A stretch of 64,000 bases of DNA from Coenobita brevimanus (lineage: Eukaryota; Arthropoda; Malacostraca; Decapoda; Coenobitidae): NCBI GenBank assembly GCA_032717465.1, contig CM064664.1:3470969-3534968 (forward strand). Reading direction: 5' to 3'. The notes beneath the pieces are model-generated. The model saw only the letters and a list, made by a program, of their open reading frames with translations, was not told the origin of the DNA and made no database searches. Positions 1 through 9,689 of this stretch are shown in pieces (the first letter of the stretch is position 1; each line of letters begins with the position of its first letter). Both the position numbers and the translations under genes were made by a program.

Positions 1-341
1 TGTCAGATGGAGGACAAAAATGTTGATCTACACGGCATAAATTTTCAACAATTATCGAGCTACAGTTAATGAACACCTTTACCAAACTATTTTTACTGAA
101 AACCTTATGAGGAAGACCTTATTGTAGATCAATTTCTCCAGTTGTTTCATCTATTCACAAGCGAAGGTGTGACGTTGCCGAATCATTCAGACTGAACTCA
201 TTCCAGTGTTGCCAATAGGACTGAATGAATGAGAGCTGCCGAAGGGAAAAAAAAAGAAAAGAAAAACCGGCCAAGGTGGGGTTGTGTTTGGTGGGGTGAG
301 TGAGTAGGTCGATGAATGGGCAAAAGATAAACTGTGTCGCG

Positions 342-591
342 TGACTTTGACCTTTGACTCTTTGACTTTGCTGACCCAGTCTGTTCATTGTCCCTTCATA
401 TTGTATAAGTGACAGAAGTTTGGTCGAAATCCATCCAGGGGTTCAGATGTTGCGCCCACGCCCGCATGACCTTGGCCTTTGACCCCTTGCCTTTGCTGAC
501 CTAATCAGTTCATCGTTGTTTCATTCCGTATCACTAATAATAGTTTGGTCTAATTCCGTCGTGGGGTTCAGGAGATATTGCGCTACAGGGA
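342..591. repeat. Tandem dimer, about 125-bp unit
   Basis: Two head-to-tail copies, 342-466 and 467-591. Both open with a TGAC-CTT-type run followed by TTTGCTGACC, both contain AGTTTGGTC, and both end near GGGGTTCAG and TTGCGC. They are clearly related but diverged. The openings are rich in TGACCT/TGACCC half-sites, which resemble nuclear-receptor half-sites, but no function is shown. I see no coding potential. Confidence 0.65.
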
Positions 592-608
592 TAAATTAAC
601 AGCAATGA

Positions 609-800
609 CTATGGAGGAGGCTCCATAGCATCTCTTAACGATTTATTTTTATATACAGATGCTTAGCATAATTCTGCACGTCATTTAGGCTGAGTATGGC
701 GATATTAGACTGAACTAAACAACATACAAAAGGGGAGTAATATGTAATAAGAAAAATAAATACCTTGGAAAGAGGTGCTAAGGAGCTTCCTTGGCCGAGG
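609..800. mobile_element. MITE family F, copy 1
   Basis: Non-coding element of about 190 bp with imperfect terminal inverted repeats. The right end read on the minus strand (CGGCCAAGGAAGCTCC) matches the left ends of the copies near 41.8 and 63.5 kb. The interior shares a GAGTATGGCGATA core with the copy at 52.9 kb. The left terminus is diverged, so that boundary is approximate. The superfamily is not identifiable. Confidence 0.45.
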
Positions 801-1071
801 AGAATACGTGACTAAATCATTGGGCCTCTTTTTTCGGGACAATTTAGTATTATATTCCAGCTAATGACAACCGGTTGTTGCCCAAAAAGGTTTACATAGA
901 AAAATGGTGAGCATTTTTGTTTATACTGTCCCCTGGTGCAGGAAACTCATCACCCTCGCCGTTTTTACAATTTTTCTCAGACAGGAAAGTGTAAGTTGGG
1001 ATAGGGTTTCTTTGTGTTGGCTTAGGTTAGTTCGTTATTCAGTTTGGTTATTATGTCATGTTAAGTTAGGT

Positions 1072-1078
<7 letters not shown>

Positions 1079-1134
<56 letters not shown>
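1079..1134. repeat. (GA)n microsatellite
   Basis: Uninterrupted GA dinucleotide tract of about 56 bp, flanked by non-repetitive AT-rich DNA. Confidence 0.98.
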
Positions 1135-1137
<3 letters not shown>

Positions 1138-2160
1138 TTCAGTGTGGGAAAATCAAACTTAGCTGGTAGTGATGGAATAGTATACAGAGCGGATATCTGC
1201 GTTTTGGTTCCATACGCCCCTTGTGAACCAACAGAAGATTGGAAGAGATAAACTGATATATGAACTGACTCGTATGGTCATTACCAAAGGATATTGATGT
1301 CATTTCTGTGATTGATCCTGTTTCTTTAACCTAACCAACTCATTCATTGGTGGCAGTAGAGTAGGTGACTTTGTTGATCGTTACCGTTATTATTACATTA
1401 TAATGCAGGATTAGACCTTAATCTCTTCAGTCTGATAACGTGTTCTTTAATTCATTTTTGCCACCCCCAGACGACGAAAATCATTTCTGAGGAAAGTATT
1501 CCATATGGGAAGTTAGTTATTAATGCTTCTGACCCCGTAAACACAAAAGGTCTCCTCTGAGGTTAATGAAATTGTCTGTCTGTAACATAAATTAACCAAT
1601 CAGGGGGTTGATGCACTATAAGGTAAAGGACACTGAACTCCGACGCAGGTAAACTGAATCTTGACTTAAGATATACCGTATACATTTTAGCAGTTAAAAT
1701 AATAGGGTTACATATGGCTCAGTCCTGAAAGTTCTATGACATTATCGTTCTGCTGCATCAAACCATGGCGTGAAATATTTCCTTCATATCAACTTATCAT
1801 GAACAGATGTGGAAACAATAGAAAAATAACCTTTTGATTACTAAATTATTTTCCAGTATTCTAATGACTTGTTTATGGAATTTGTCATCATTGTCTATTC
1901 ATAGGAATTAATACATTATGTACAAACTAATGTCCATCTGTACTGAACCATTTTTGTCCCTGGTACTTCTGGACCTATACTGACTTCAGCTAGTGTGTCG
2001 TGACGTAAAAAAGGCGGTACATTATGCGACTTTATCTACAGCTCATCACACACAAGACCCAACAGAATTAAGGCCAGTGAAAATAATCTAGGTGGTTATA
2101 TTTCAGTCCGTGCATCAACACCATAAAAAATTTCAAACTTATAACTGATCGATAAAGGGG
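1135..2160. other. Gene-free stretch
   Basis: AT-rich sequence. I see no ORF with coding character, no RNA gene and no recognisable repeat. It ends abruptly where the RTE-A 3' fragment starts. Confidence 0.5.
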
Positions 2161-2612
2161 TATTGTGATACCAACTCTAACGTACGGAAGTGAAGCTTGG
2201 ACCTTGTTGGAGGAACAGAAATCAAGAGTGAGAGCAGTGGAAATGAGTTATTTGAGAGGAGCATGTGGAGTCACATGGAGAGAGAAACTGACAAATGAGG
2301 AAGTGAAGGAGTGTTGTGGTGTGGATGTGGATGTGATAGGAATCGTTAGAAGAAACGCAGTGAGGAGGTTTGGACACGTGGAGAGGATGGCGAGCGAGAG
2401 ACTGACGAGGAGAGTGTATGTGAGTGAGGTGGAGGGGGGAGGGGGAGGCCAAGGATGAGATGGAAGGCTGGAGTGAGAGGTATATGAGAGAGGGAGGTGT
2501 GAGCCTGGAGCAGGGCTATGAAATAGCGGGGGAAAGGGCGACATGGAGACTATTTGTTTGTGGCCACCCCTTACGGGATTAAGGCGTTTATCTATAGATA
2601 AATAGATAGAAT
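2161..2612 (+). mobile_element. RTE-A LINE, copy A-1 (3' fragment)
   Basis: A 5'-truncated copy holding only the C-terminal part of the RTE-A reverse transcriptase polyprotein (TYGSEAWTLLE ... RFGHVERM) and the 3' end. The reading frame breaks near 2450 within a G-rich stretch; the other frame continues to GHPLRD-like codons. The 3' end carries the family signature GTGGCCACCCCTTACGGGAT followed by a short GATA-type tail (TAGATAAATAGATAGA). Truncation at the 5' end with an intact 3' end is what target-primed reverse transcription leaves. Confidence 0.9.
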
Positions 2613-3436
2613 TCACCGAGACACTATCGTATACACCCCCAAACCATCTCCGGGGGCATCGCAAGCAGAGGTTAAGAAACAGTGCGTTAGTGCCTAACTG
2701 TCTGCTGTGAAAGACATGCAGATGATGGAGCAATCTCCCTAGCACAAAGCCAACAGTACTCAGGACGGCACTCGGCCTAGTATGTGTGTGGGATAGTGTG
2801 TCATATTAGGTTCAAGGGACAAGGACATCAGTACTACAAAGATAGTGGTACACAGGCTACGACACACTGCAAGGAGTGGGAGAATGATATTGATAGATCC
2901 TTTCAGCCATAACGTAGTAACCTCTCACTATGAATGATAAGGCAGCCGGACCAGCAGCCACTCTGACACAAAGATCGTTGTACCCAGAGTGATACTGAAG
3001 AATAGGAGAACGAAATGTGTGTGATATGTGTACCTGCGAATGACTAGCCTTAAATCCAGCACGAGATGCAAGAGAGGATTGTATATGACACCTTTTACAT
3101 AATGTCTGTAATCTCCCTCTGTGAAACAGAACGAAGTGAAGGACTTAGCAACCGCTTCCTGAAAAAGGACGCAGAACCTAGGATAAGACCCAACACGACA
3201 AATATTAGAGGACATTGTACGTGTATGATGGCCAGTGTGCAAAAGAAAAACGAGTCATTTTCTTGTCCAGCGCAAATACTCTAACACTTTGGATGAAACC
3301 TAACTAGAAGTGGATAGTGTTTATGTGTGTGATAGTGCATAGTAACAAATGAAGGAGTATACCAAGCAAAAAGAAGTCACAGAACAAATATTGGGTGCAA
3401 CCAGAAAAGGAGAAGAAATATCATTTTACCCAAATG
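2613..3436. other. Gene-free stretch
   Basis: No supported gene. Short ORFs on both strands lack domain features. No microsatellite or familiar repeat is visible. Confidence 0.4.
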
Positions 3437-3787
3437 TTAGGAAGTAGTATCCTGCCCTGAAAGAGAAACTGGAGACTGGCATAGAAGCTTCCCCAGGGCA
3501 AAGGTTACCAATCCGAGGACAAGACCCATCGCTAAGAGCAATAGAGGATCCTGAATGTATAATAGACTCCTCAGTGTGGCAGTGGGGGCGGGGTTGTCTG
3601 AGATGCCTTTCTCTTCCTGCCGTCTCCTGTGCCTCTCCCGCTGCTGTATCCGGCGCCCACGAACAGCAGCCTCTACTGATTCTTTCGTCAGCTGCTCGTA
3701 CAAACCTGCCTGTTGGTTGAAATGGATGTCGTCGTATTCTTCATCCTTCACATCATCAGTGTCATTGGTATCACCATACTCATATTA
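3437..3787 (-). CDS. Possible terminal exon of a tail-anchored membrane protein
   Basis: Open minus-strand frame of about 115 codons ending in a stop at 3437. It reads as an acidic stretch (DDVKDEEYDD), then a charged Arg/Glu/Gln helix (RIQQRERHRRRQEE), then a single hydrophobic segment (LLLLAMGLVLGLVTFALG) close to the C terminus. That order is typical of a tail-anchored membrane protein. It has no Met at a natural start; the frame is closed upstream by TAA near 3796, so if real it would be a 3' exon entered from a splice acceptor near 3788-3790. I do not recognise the family. The biased but non-repetitive composition is the main support; no neighbouring exon was found in the window. A chance ORF remains possible. 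Confidence 0.33.
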
Positions 3788-3832
3788 TTATTGCTCGCCT
3801 ATAGTAGGTTGAATGATAATGTTTTTGCCATC

Positions 3833-3835
<3 letters not shown>

Positions 3836-3890
<55 letters not shown>

Positions 3891-3905
3891 GTGTGTGTGT
3901 GTTTA
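3836..3905. repeat. (GT)n microsatellite
   Basis: GT tract of about 70 bp with a single C interruption near 3886. Confidence 0.98.
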
Positions 3906-4184
3906 TGTACCTGTTCCCATTATATCTCATGAACGGCTTGAGTTATCAGCATGAAACCTTCAGGGTATCAAGATATGGTCAAAATCTTGGATGAGTTCGA
4001 AAATAGGTGCTCGTGGTGAAGGTCAAGGTTACCAAAATGGCTGGTAAGGGTCAGCAATTTTTATCGCCCTCCTTTTGCACCGTTTTGTCTCATCAAAGGC
4101 CTGAGCTATTATATTGGCATGAATCTTGGACTTGGACAACAGCATATTCTGGCGGGCGATTAGCATTCGGCTCCCGAATGCTTT
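3906..4184. repeat. Dispersed-type repeat with internal duplication
   Basis: Two related motifs in direct order: CTCATGAACGGCTTGAG ... CATGAAACCTTCAG near 3925 and CTCATCAAAGGCCTGAGC ... CATGAATCTTGG near 4088. Each is followed by GGTCAA or GGACAA. This phrase style is common in interspersed repeats of marine invertebrates, from memory and unverified. Not coding. Confidence 0.4.
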
Positions 4185-4215
4185 ATTATTTATTATTATT
4201 ATTATTATTATTATA

Positions 4216-4246
<31 letters not shown>

Positions 4247-4378
4247 GTTATTATTGGTGTTGTTTGGTTGCTGCTTTTAGTATTGTTATAATTAATGCTG
4301 TTATTGTTTTTGTTGCTAATCTTATTGTTATTATTGTTAATGTTTTTTGTTATTGTTGAATTTATTATTATTGTTAAC
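4185..4378. repeat. (ATT)n-rich microsatellite block
   Basis: Imperfect ATT/TTG trinucleotide array of about 190 bp. Related TTG/TGA trinucleotide sequence resumes just beyond the LINE at 7571, so the LINE inserted into this array. Confidence 0.9.
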
Positions 4379-4387
4379 AGAATTACT
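4379..4387. repeat. Target-site duplication of RTE-A copy A-2
   Basis: AGAATTACT occurs directly before the LINE here and directly after its tail at 7569-7577. The first two bases of the downstream copy could also be tail, so the duplication is 7 to 9 bp. Confidence 0.75.
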
Positions 4388-4416
4388 ACACCCCTGGGGG
4401 TAGGGGGGGTTTTCAA

Positions 4417-4464
4417 GAATACTCCCCCAGTATCCCTGCTTGTCGTAAAAGACGACTAAAAGGG
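4417..4464 (+). promoter_or_regulatory. Conserved structured 5' motif of RTE-A
   Basis: A 48-nt block near the element's 5' end. GAATAC faces GTATCC and GTCG faces CGAC around a TAAAAGA loop, enclosed by CC(C)/GGG. The same block, the same length, recurs at 20811-20858 in the otherwise diverged RTE-B. Conservation in a non-coding leader suggests a promoter or RNA element; which one is not shown. Confidence 0.6.
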
Positions 4465-4478
4465 TTGGCGGAGGGTTA

Positions 4479-5371
4479 GTGCCCCTCCCCGGGAAACAAC
4501 TAACTAAAAAAACAAACAATAAACCTCGGACAAGGACTGACCAAACGATGACGACCAAGGACCGGACAAAGGACATGGTTATCGGAACGTGGAATGTAAG
4601 GGGAGCGAATGATGAGGTGAAAGAGGGAGAGATTGTCCAGGTGCCTGAGGGTGCGAAAGTGGATGTATGTGGAATAACTGAAACAAAATGGAGAGGAGAA
4701 AGTGTGAGAGAATGGGAGTATGGATGGGGTATATGTGCAGGAGTAGGTGAGAATGAGAGGGCAAAGGAAGGAGTATGTATAGTTGTGAGTAAAAGATGGA
4801 AGAAGAGCATAAGACAGTATGGATCAGTTGGGTCAAGGATTGTGTGGGTAAAGTTGAAAGTTGGAATACAAATGTGGGCGATTGTGTGTGTGTATGCACC
4901 AACGCAAGATCGTGCTAGAAGAGTTCTGGACAAATGTAGAAGTGTGCATGGAAAAGTTTGGAAGGAATGAGAGTGTTTTTGATTGGTGGTATGAATGGTA
5001 AAGTTGGGAATGTGAAGGTAGATGGAATAGTTGGTGAGTGGGGTGTGCCTGCTGAGATAGATGAGAATGGGAGTGCGTTAGTGGACATTTGTGCTGGGAG
5101 GGGGTTGGTGATAGCCAATACCCTCTTCAGGCATAAAATGATCCACAGGTATACATGGCGAGTGATGAGAAGGGTGGGTGGTGAACTGAATGAAAGGAAG
5201 GCAATGATTGATTATGTGTGTGTGGATGAAAGGATGCGAAGATGTGTAATGGATGCAAGAGCTCATAGAGGTTGGGGGAGTGGACATTCTGACCACTACT
5301 TGGTGGTGGCCAGAATTAGAATTCAAGTAAGATGGAGGAATAGAAGAAGGAAAGACGAGACAAAGGAGTAG
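4479..5371 (+). pseudogene. RTE-A endonuclease domain, frameshifted
   Basis: The apurinic/apyrimidinic-like endonuclease nicks target DNA to prime reverse transcription. Two overlapping frames carry it. 4479-4970 holds the N-terminal part (TWNVRG, then ETKW with the metal-binding Glu), and 4958-5371 holds the C-terminal part ending with the SDH motif (GHSDHYLV). The frame changes around 4958-4970. A second change is needed at about 5371-5383 to enter the RT frame. The usual GDMN motif reads GGMN here, so a catalytic or metal-contact Asp is replaced by Gly; the relative at 43.1 kb keeps GDMN. The domain is therefore broken both by frame and by residue. Confidence 0.88.
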
Positions 5372-5382
5372 TTGCAAGGAGA

Positions 5383-7539
5383 GTGGAGAGGTTACAAGAG
5401 GATGAGAAAAAGGCAGAGTATAAGAGAGAAGTGGAGGAACCATTGGGCAAATATGAATTGAAGCAGATGGGAGACGTGGAAGGTGTGTGTAGGATATTTA
5501 CAGAAGAAATATGTGCAGCATGTGATGTGGTGTGTGGAAGGAAGAGAAGACGGAGGGGGGTGCAAGGAACAGCGTGGTGGACTGAAGAGGTGAGACAGGC
5601 TGTGGCACAAAAGAAGAAAGCATACAATGAATGGATGAGAAATAGGGGCGTGGAAGAAGTTGAGAGGCGGATGAGAGAGTTATATGTAGAAAGAATAAGA
5701 GAGGTGAAAAGATTAGTAAGAGGGAGTAAGAAGAGAGTGGATGAGGAATTTGGAAGGAATTTGAGTGTAAAGTGGAGGGACTGTAAAAAAATGTTCTGGA
5801 AAGAGGTGAAAAGAGTAAGACAGGGTGGAAATGAAGTTAGCAGGGGAGTGAAAGATAAAAATGGTAGATTAGTAGTGGAGAAAGGAGAAAAAGCGAGCAG
5901 ATGGAGAGAACACTTTAAGGAATTGTTGAACATAGAGGATGGAAGTAATGCAAGTATAAGTGGCTGGGGAATGGCTGGGAGAAGGAGGGAGGTGAGAAGA
6001 CAGGAAGAAATCAGTAGGATAGAAGTTGTGGAAGCAATGAAGAAAGTTAAATCAGGGAAAGCCCCAGGAATTGATGGAGTGTGTGGTGAAATGCTGAAGC
6101 ATGGGGGAGAGATAGTAGTAGAATGGATGTGGAAGATGTGCAGATTGGCCTGGGAGGAAGGTAGAGTCCCGGAGGATTGGAAGTCAGGTATAATTATTCC
6201 CTTGTACAAAGGAAAAGGGGAAAAAGAAGTGTGTGGTAATCATAGGGGCATTTGTCTTCTTAGTATAATAGGAAAAGTGTATGGTAGGATACTTATTGAC
6301 AGAGTTAGAGAAAGAACAGAAAAATTAGTTGGAGAAGAACAGGGAGGCTTTAGGAAGGGAAGAGGTTGTGTAGATCAGATATTCATTCTTAGATCTTTAG
6401 TGGAAAAGTTTCTAGAGAAGGAAAAGAAGTTGTATGCGGCTTTCATGGATTTGGAGAAAGCACATGACAGGGTGGATAGACAAGGATTGTGGAAAGTGTT
6501 AAGAATATATGGAGTAGATGGGAAGTTGTTGAATGCTGTGAAGAGTATGTACGATGGTGCGAAGGCTGCAGTGCGTGTGGATGGTGAACTAAGTGACTTT
6601 TTCTCTTTGAAAGTTGGGTTGAAACAGGGATGTGTCATGTCTGCATGGTTGTTCAATCTTTACATGGATGGGGTAATAAAAGAGGTACAAGGTAGGGTAG
6701 TGGATGTTGGAGTGGCCCTGGTGAGAGAGGATAGTGTTTGGAAACTCCCTATACTGTTGTTTGCAGATGATACTGTGTTGTTGAGTGAAGACGAAGGGGA
6801 GCTGCAAGGCTTGGTGGATGAGTTTGGGAGAGTGTGTAAGAAACGGAATCTAAAGGTGAATGTAAGGAAGAGTAAAGTGATGGTCTTTGAGACAGGTGAA
6901 GTCAGTGAATGTACAGCGAGATTGGATGGTGAGGAACTGGAAAATGTGAGTACGTTTAAGTACTTGGGTAGTGTGATAAGAAAGGATGGAGGTTTGGAGG
7001 GTGAAGTGCGTGAAAGGGTACAGCAGGGAAGAAAGGTTGCTGGTTCTTTGAAAGCAGTGATAAGAAACAGGGAAGTGAGCACGGAAGTGAAAAAGTTACT
7101 ACATGACAGTACTGTGATACCAACTCTAACGTACGGAAGTGAATCTTGGACGTTGTTGGAAGGACACAAATCAAGAGTGAGAGTAGTGGAAATGAGCTAT
7201 TTAAGAGGAGTCTGTGGAGTCACATGGAGAGACAGGCTGATGAATGAGGATATAAAGGAGCGTTGTGGTGTGGATGTGGATGTGACAGGAAGCGTTATGA
7301 GGAACACACTGAGGTGGTTTGGCCATGAGGAGAGGATGGAGGGTGAAAGACTGACGAAGAGAGTGTATGTGAGTGAGGTGGAGGGGGGAAGAGGGAGGGT
7401 GAGGCCGGGGATGAGATGGAGGGATGGGGTGGAGAGGTATATGAGAGAGGGGGGGGTGAGTTGGGAGCAGGGCAGTGAGATGGCGGGGGACAGGGCGACT
7501 TGGAGGCGATTTGTTTGTGGCCACCCCAAACGGGATTGA
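5383..7539 (+). CDS. RTE-A reverse transcriptase ORF (718 codons)
   Basis: Reverse transcriptase of the LINE, which copies the element's RNA at the nicked target. The frame opens with a basic linker (residues 1-190, rich in Lys, Arg and Glu). The RT fingers and palm follow: GKAPGIDGVCGEML near residue 225, IIPLYKGKG near 270, GFRKGRGCVDQIF near 325, MDLEKAHDRVD near 355 and GLKQGCVMS near 410. The catalytic FADD box is at residues 460-463 (DNA 6760-6771). The C-terminal part carries the RTE-type WFGHEERM ... GVERYMREGG ... RATWRRFV block. The stop TGA at 7537-7539 lies inside the conserved 3' end sequence. The first Met is just where this frame opens after the endonuclease frameshift, so the protein is a fragment of the EN-RT polyprotein. 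All RT core motifs are intact. Confidence 0.9.
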   Translation: MERLQEDEKKAEYKREVEEPLGKYELKQMGDVEGVCRIFTEEICAACDVVCGRKRRRRGVQGTAWWTEEVRQAVAQKKKAYNEWMRNRGVEEVERRMRELYVERIREVKRLVRGSKKRVDEEFGRNLSVKWRDCKKMFWKEVKRVRQGGNEVSRGVKDKNGRLVVEKGEKASRWREHFKELLNIEDGSNASISGWGMAGRRREVRRQEEISRIEVVEAMKKVKSGKAPGIDGVCGEMLKHGGEIVVEWMWKMCRLAWEEGRVPEDWKSGIIIPLYKGKGEKEVCGNHRGICLLSIIGKVYGRILIDRVRERTEKLVGEEQGGFRKGRGCVDQIFILRSLVEKFLEKEKKLYAAFMDLEKAHDRVDRQGLWKVLRIYGVDGKLLNAVKSMYDGAKAAVRVDGELSDFFSLKVGLKQGCVMSAWLFNLYMDGVIKEVQGRVVDVGVALVREDSVWKLPILLFADDTVLLSEDEGELQGLVDEFGRVCKKRNLKVNVRKSKVMVFETGEVSECTARLDGEELENVSTFKYLGSVIRKDGGLEGEVRERVQQGRKVAGSLKAVIRNREVSTEVKKLLHDSTVIPTLTYGSESWTLLEGHKSRVRVVEMSYLRGVCGVTWRDRLMNEDIKERCGVDVDVTGSVMRNTLRWFGHEERMEGERLTKRVYVSEVEGGRGRVRPGMRWRDGVERYMREGGVSWEQGSEMAGDRATWRRFVCGHPKRD

Positions 7540-7808
7540 GGCGTCTGGCAAAAAACAGATAGATAGATAGAATTACTGTTATTGTTGTCGGTGTTATTGC
7601 TGTGATGGTGATAATGATGATAATGACGATGATGGTGATGATGATGATGTTGATTGTTGTTGTTGTTTTTGTTCTTTATATTTGTTATTGTTATCGCTGG
7701 TGAGGTATATGATTCCTTGAAATGTAACCTTGTGGTCAATAACCCTATCTATCTGTTCATATGTCTGTCTGTCAATCTGTCTTGGTATCTGTTTGCCTAT
7801 CAATTTAA

Positions 7809-7811
<3 letters not shown>

Positions 7812-7871
<60 letters not shown>
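7812..7871. repeat. (CT)n microsatellite
   Basis: CT tract of 60 bp. Its duplicate lies at 9489-9556. Confidence 0.98.
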
Positions 7872-7874
<3 letters not shown>

Positions 7875-8019
7875 ATACAGCACATAATACATAGGCAGAG
7901 ATAATAAATTCCTTACACACTAATAAACCAGATATTTTCTTCTGAAACAGAGGATGTACTTGGACGTATCAGTAGACTCATCTGTGTGGTGATCTTCAGC
8001 TCTTATAGTCATCATCTAA

Positions 8020-8860
8020 GTTATGCTCCTCACTTGTGTTATACTCCTCACCTGTGTTATACTCCTCACCTGTGTTATACTCCTCATCTGTGTTATACTC
8101 CTCACCTGTGTTATACTCCTCACCTGTGTTATACTCCTCACCTGTGTTATGCTTCTCACCTGTTATAATCCTCACCTGTGTTATAATCCTCACCCGTGTT
8201 ATAATACTCACCTGTGTTATACTCCTCACCTGTGTTATACTCCTTACCTGTGTTATACTTCTCACCTGTGTTATGCTATTCACCTGTTATAATCCTCACC
8301 TGTGCTGTACTTATCACCTGTGTTATAATCCTCAGCAAAGTTAAAATTATCAGCTGAGTTATATTCCTCACCTGCTATAATTCACACTAATCATTACTAG
8401 TGTTTTAATCCTTACCTGAGCTGTAATCCTCACATGTGTTATACTCCTCACCTGTGATATAATATCCACCAGTGTTATAATTCATACCTGTGTTATAATC
8501 CTCACAGGTGTTATAATCATTTATTATTATCCTCCCCTGCGTTATAATCCTCATCTGTGTTTTAATATTCTCACCAGTGTTATAATTCATACCTGTGTTA
8601 TAATCCTCACTAGTGTTATAATCATGTGTTATAATCCTCCCCAGTGTTATAATCCTCATCTGTGTTATAATATTCTCACCAGTGTTATAATCCTCGCCTG
8701 TTATAATCTTCACCTGTGTAACAATCCTCACATGTGTTAAAATCCTTAGGTGTTTTATAATCCTCACCAATACAGTAATTCTCACCTGTTGTATAAAACT
8801 CAGCTGTGTTATAATTCCCTCCAGTGTTATAATCCTCTGTTAATTTTATTATCCTCACCT
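8020..8860. repeat. 18-bp minisatellite, array 1
   Basis: Degenerate head-to-tail array with units such as TCCTCACCTGTGTTATAA (15 to 18 bp). Most units hold CACCTG, an E-box hexamer. Since 18 is divisible by 3, open frames run through the array on both strands, giving monotonous peptides (YSSPVL, CYNPHL); these are artefacts of the repeat and not genes. Confidence 0.95.
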
Positions 8861-9222
8861 GAGTCTGTGGAGTCACATGGAGAGACAGGCTGATGAATGA
8901 GGATATAAAGGAGCGTTGTGGTGTGGATGTGGATGTGATAGGAAGCGTTATGAGGAACACACTGAGGTGGTTTGGCCATGAGGAGAGGATGGAGGGTGAA
9001 AGACTGACGAAGAGAGTGTATGTGAGTGAGGTGGAGGGGGGAAGAGGGAGGGTGAGGCCGGGGATGAGATGGAGGGATGGGGTGGAGAGGTATATGAGAG
9101 AGGGGGGTGTGAGTTGGGAGCAGGGCAGTGAGATGGCGGGGGACAGGGCGACTTGGAGGCGATTTGTTTGTGGCCACCCCAAACGGGATGGAGGCGTCTG
9201 GCAAAAAACAGATAGATAGATA
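8861..9222 (+). pseudogene. RTE-A copy A-3 (duplicated 3' end, stop lost)
   Basis: The 3' end of A-2 carried by the duplication; not an independent insertion, since the flank after the GATA tail is the same as at 7571. It encodes only the RTE C-terminal region (WFGHEERM ... RRFVCGHPKRD). One T-to-G change turns the normal stop into GGA, so the frame (open from 8893) reads on through the tail to a stop at 9217-9219. Confidence 0.9.
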
Positions 9223-9485
9223 GAATTACTGTTATTGTTGTCGGTGTTATTGCTGTGATGGTGATAATGATGATAATGACGATGATGGTGATGATGATGA
9301 TGTTGATTGTTGTTGTTGTTTTTGTTCTTGATATTTGTTATTGTTATCGCTGGTGCGGTATATGATTCCTTGAAATGTAACCTTGTGGTCAATAACCCTA
9401 TCTATCTGTTCACATGTCTGTCTGTCAATTTGTCAAGGTATCTGTTTGTCTGTCCATTTAACTATCTATCCATCTATCCGTCCAT

Positions 9486-9488
<3 letters not shown>

Positions 9489-9556
<68 letters not shown>
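9489..9556. repeat. (CT)n microsatellite
   Basis: CT tract of 68 bp, the expanded duplicate of 7812-7871. Confidence 0.98.
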
Positions 9557-9559
<3 letters not shown>

Positions 9560-9689
9560 ATACAGCACATAATACATAGGCAGAGATAATAAATTCCTTA
9601 CACACTAATAAACCAGATATTTCCTCTGAAACTTAGGATGTACTTGGACGTATCAGTAGACTCATCTGTGTGGTGATCTTCAGCTCTTA

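Larger units (their letters stand above)
4388..7568 (+). mobile_element. Full-length RTE-A LINE, copy A-2
   Basis: A 3.18-kb non-LTR retrotransposon bounded by a 7-9 bp duplication (AGAATTACT). Order: 5' UTR with a foldable motif, apurinic-type endonuclease, reverse transcriptase, C-terminal domain, almost no 3' UTR, and a GATA tail. There is no RNase H and no gag ORF. The length, the single EN-RT arrangement and the short-repeat tail fit the RTE clade. The endonuclease part is frameshifted twice and has lost a key Asp, so the copy cannot move on its own. The RT part is one long open frame. Its 3' end was later copied in the 7.2-10.8 kb tandem duplication. Confidence 0.93.
7208..8860 (+). repeat. 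Tandem duplication, copy 1
   Basis: Starts inside the RTE-A RT C-terminal region and runs through the LINE tail, a (TGA)n-like stretch, a (CT)n tract and an 18-bp minisatellite. It repeats at 8861-10826 with an offset of 1653 bp, confirmed at both GAGTCTGTGG and CGGGAT-GAG. LINE portions of the two copies differ at only a few bases. Confidence 0.93.

Noticed and set aside
3713..3994. ORFs made of Val-Cys, Thr-His, Ser-Leu or Ile-Tyr runs here and at 7.8, 9.5, 37.6, 38.4, 45.9, 46.3, 53.8, 55.4 and 59.9 kb
   Set aside because: Pure dinucleotide microsatellite translation.
5316..6209. Long minus-strand ORF rich in Ser, Pro, Leu and His
   Set aside because: Shadow of the purine-rich RTE-A coding strand; the same happens opposite every RTE copy.
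7986..8344. Overlapping ORFs of repeating Cys-Tyr-Asn-Pro-His-Leu or Ser-Pro-Val-Leu-Tyr peptides
   Set aside because: They are translations of the 18-bp minisatellite, open only because the unit is a multiple of three.
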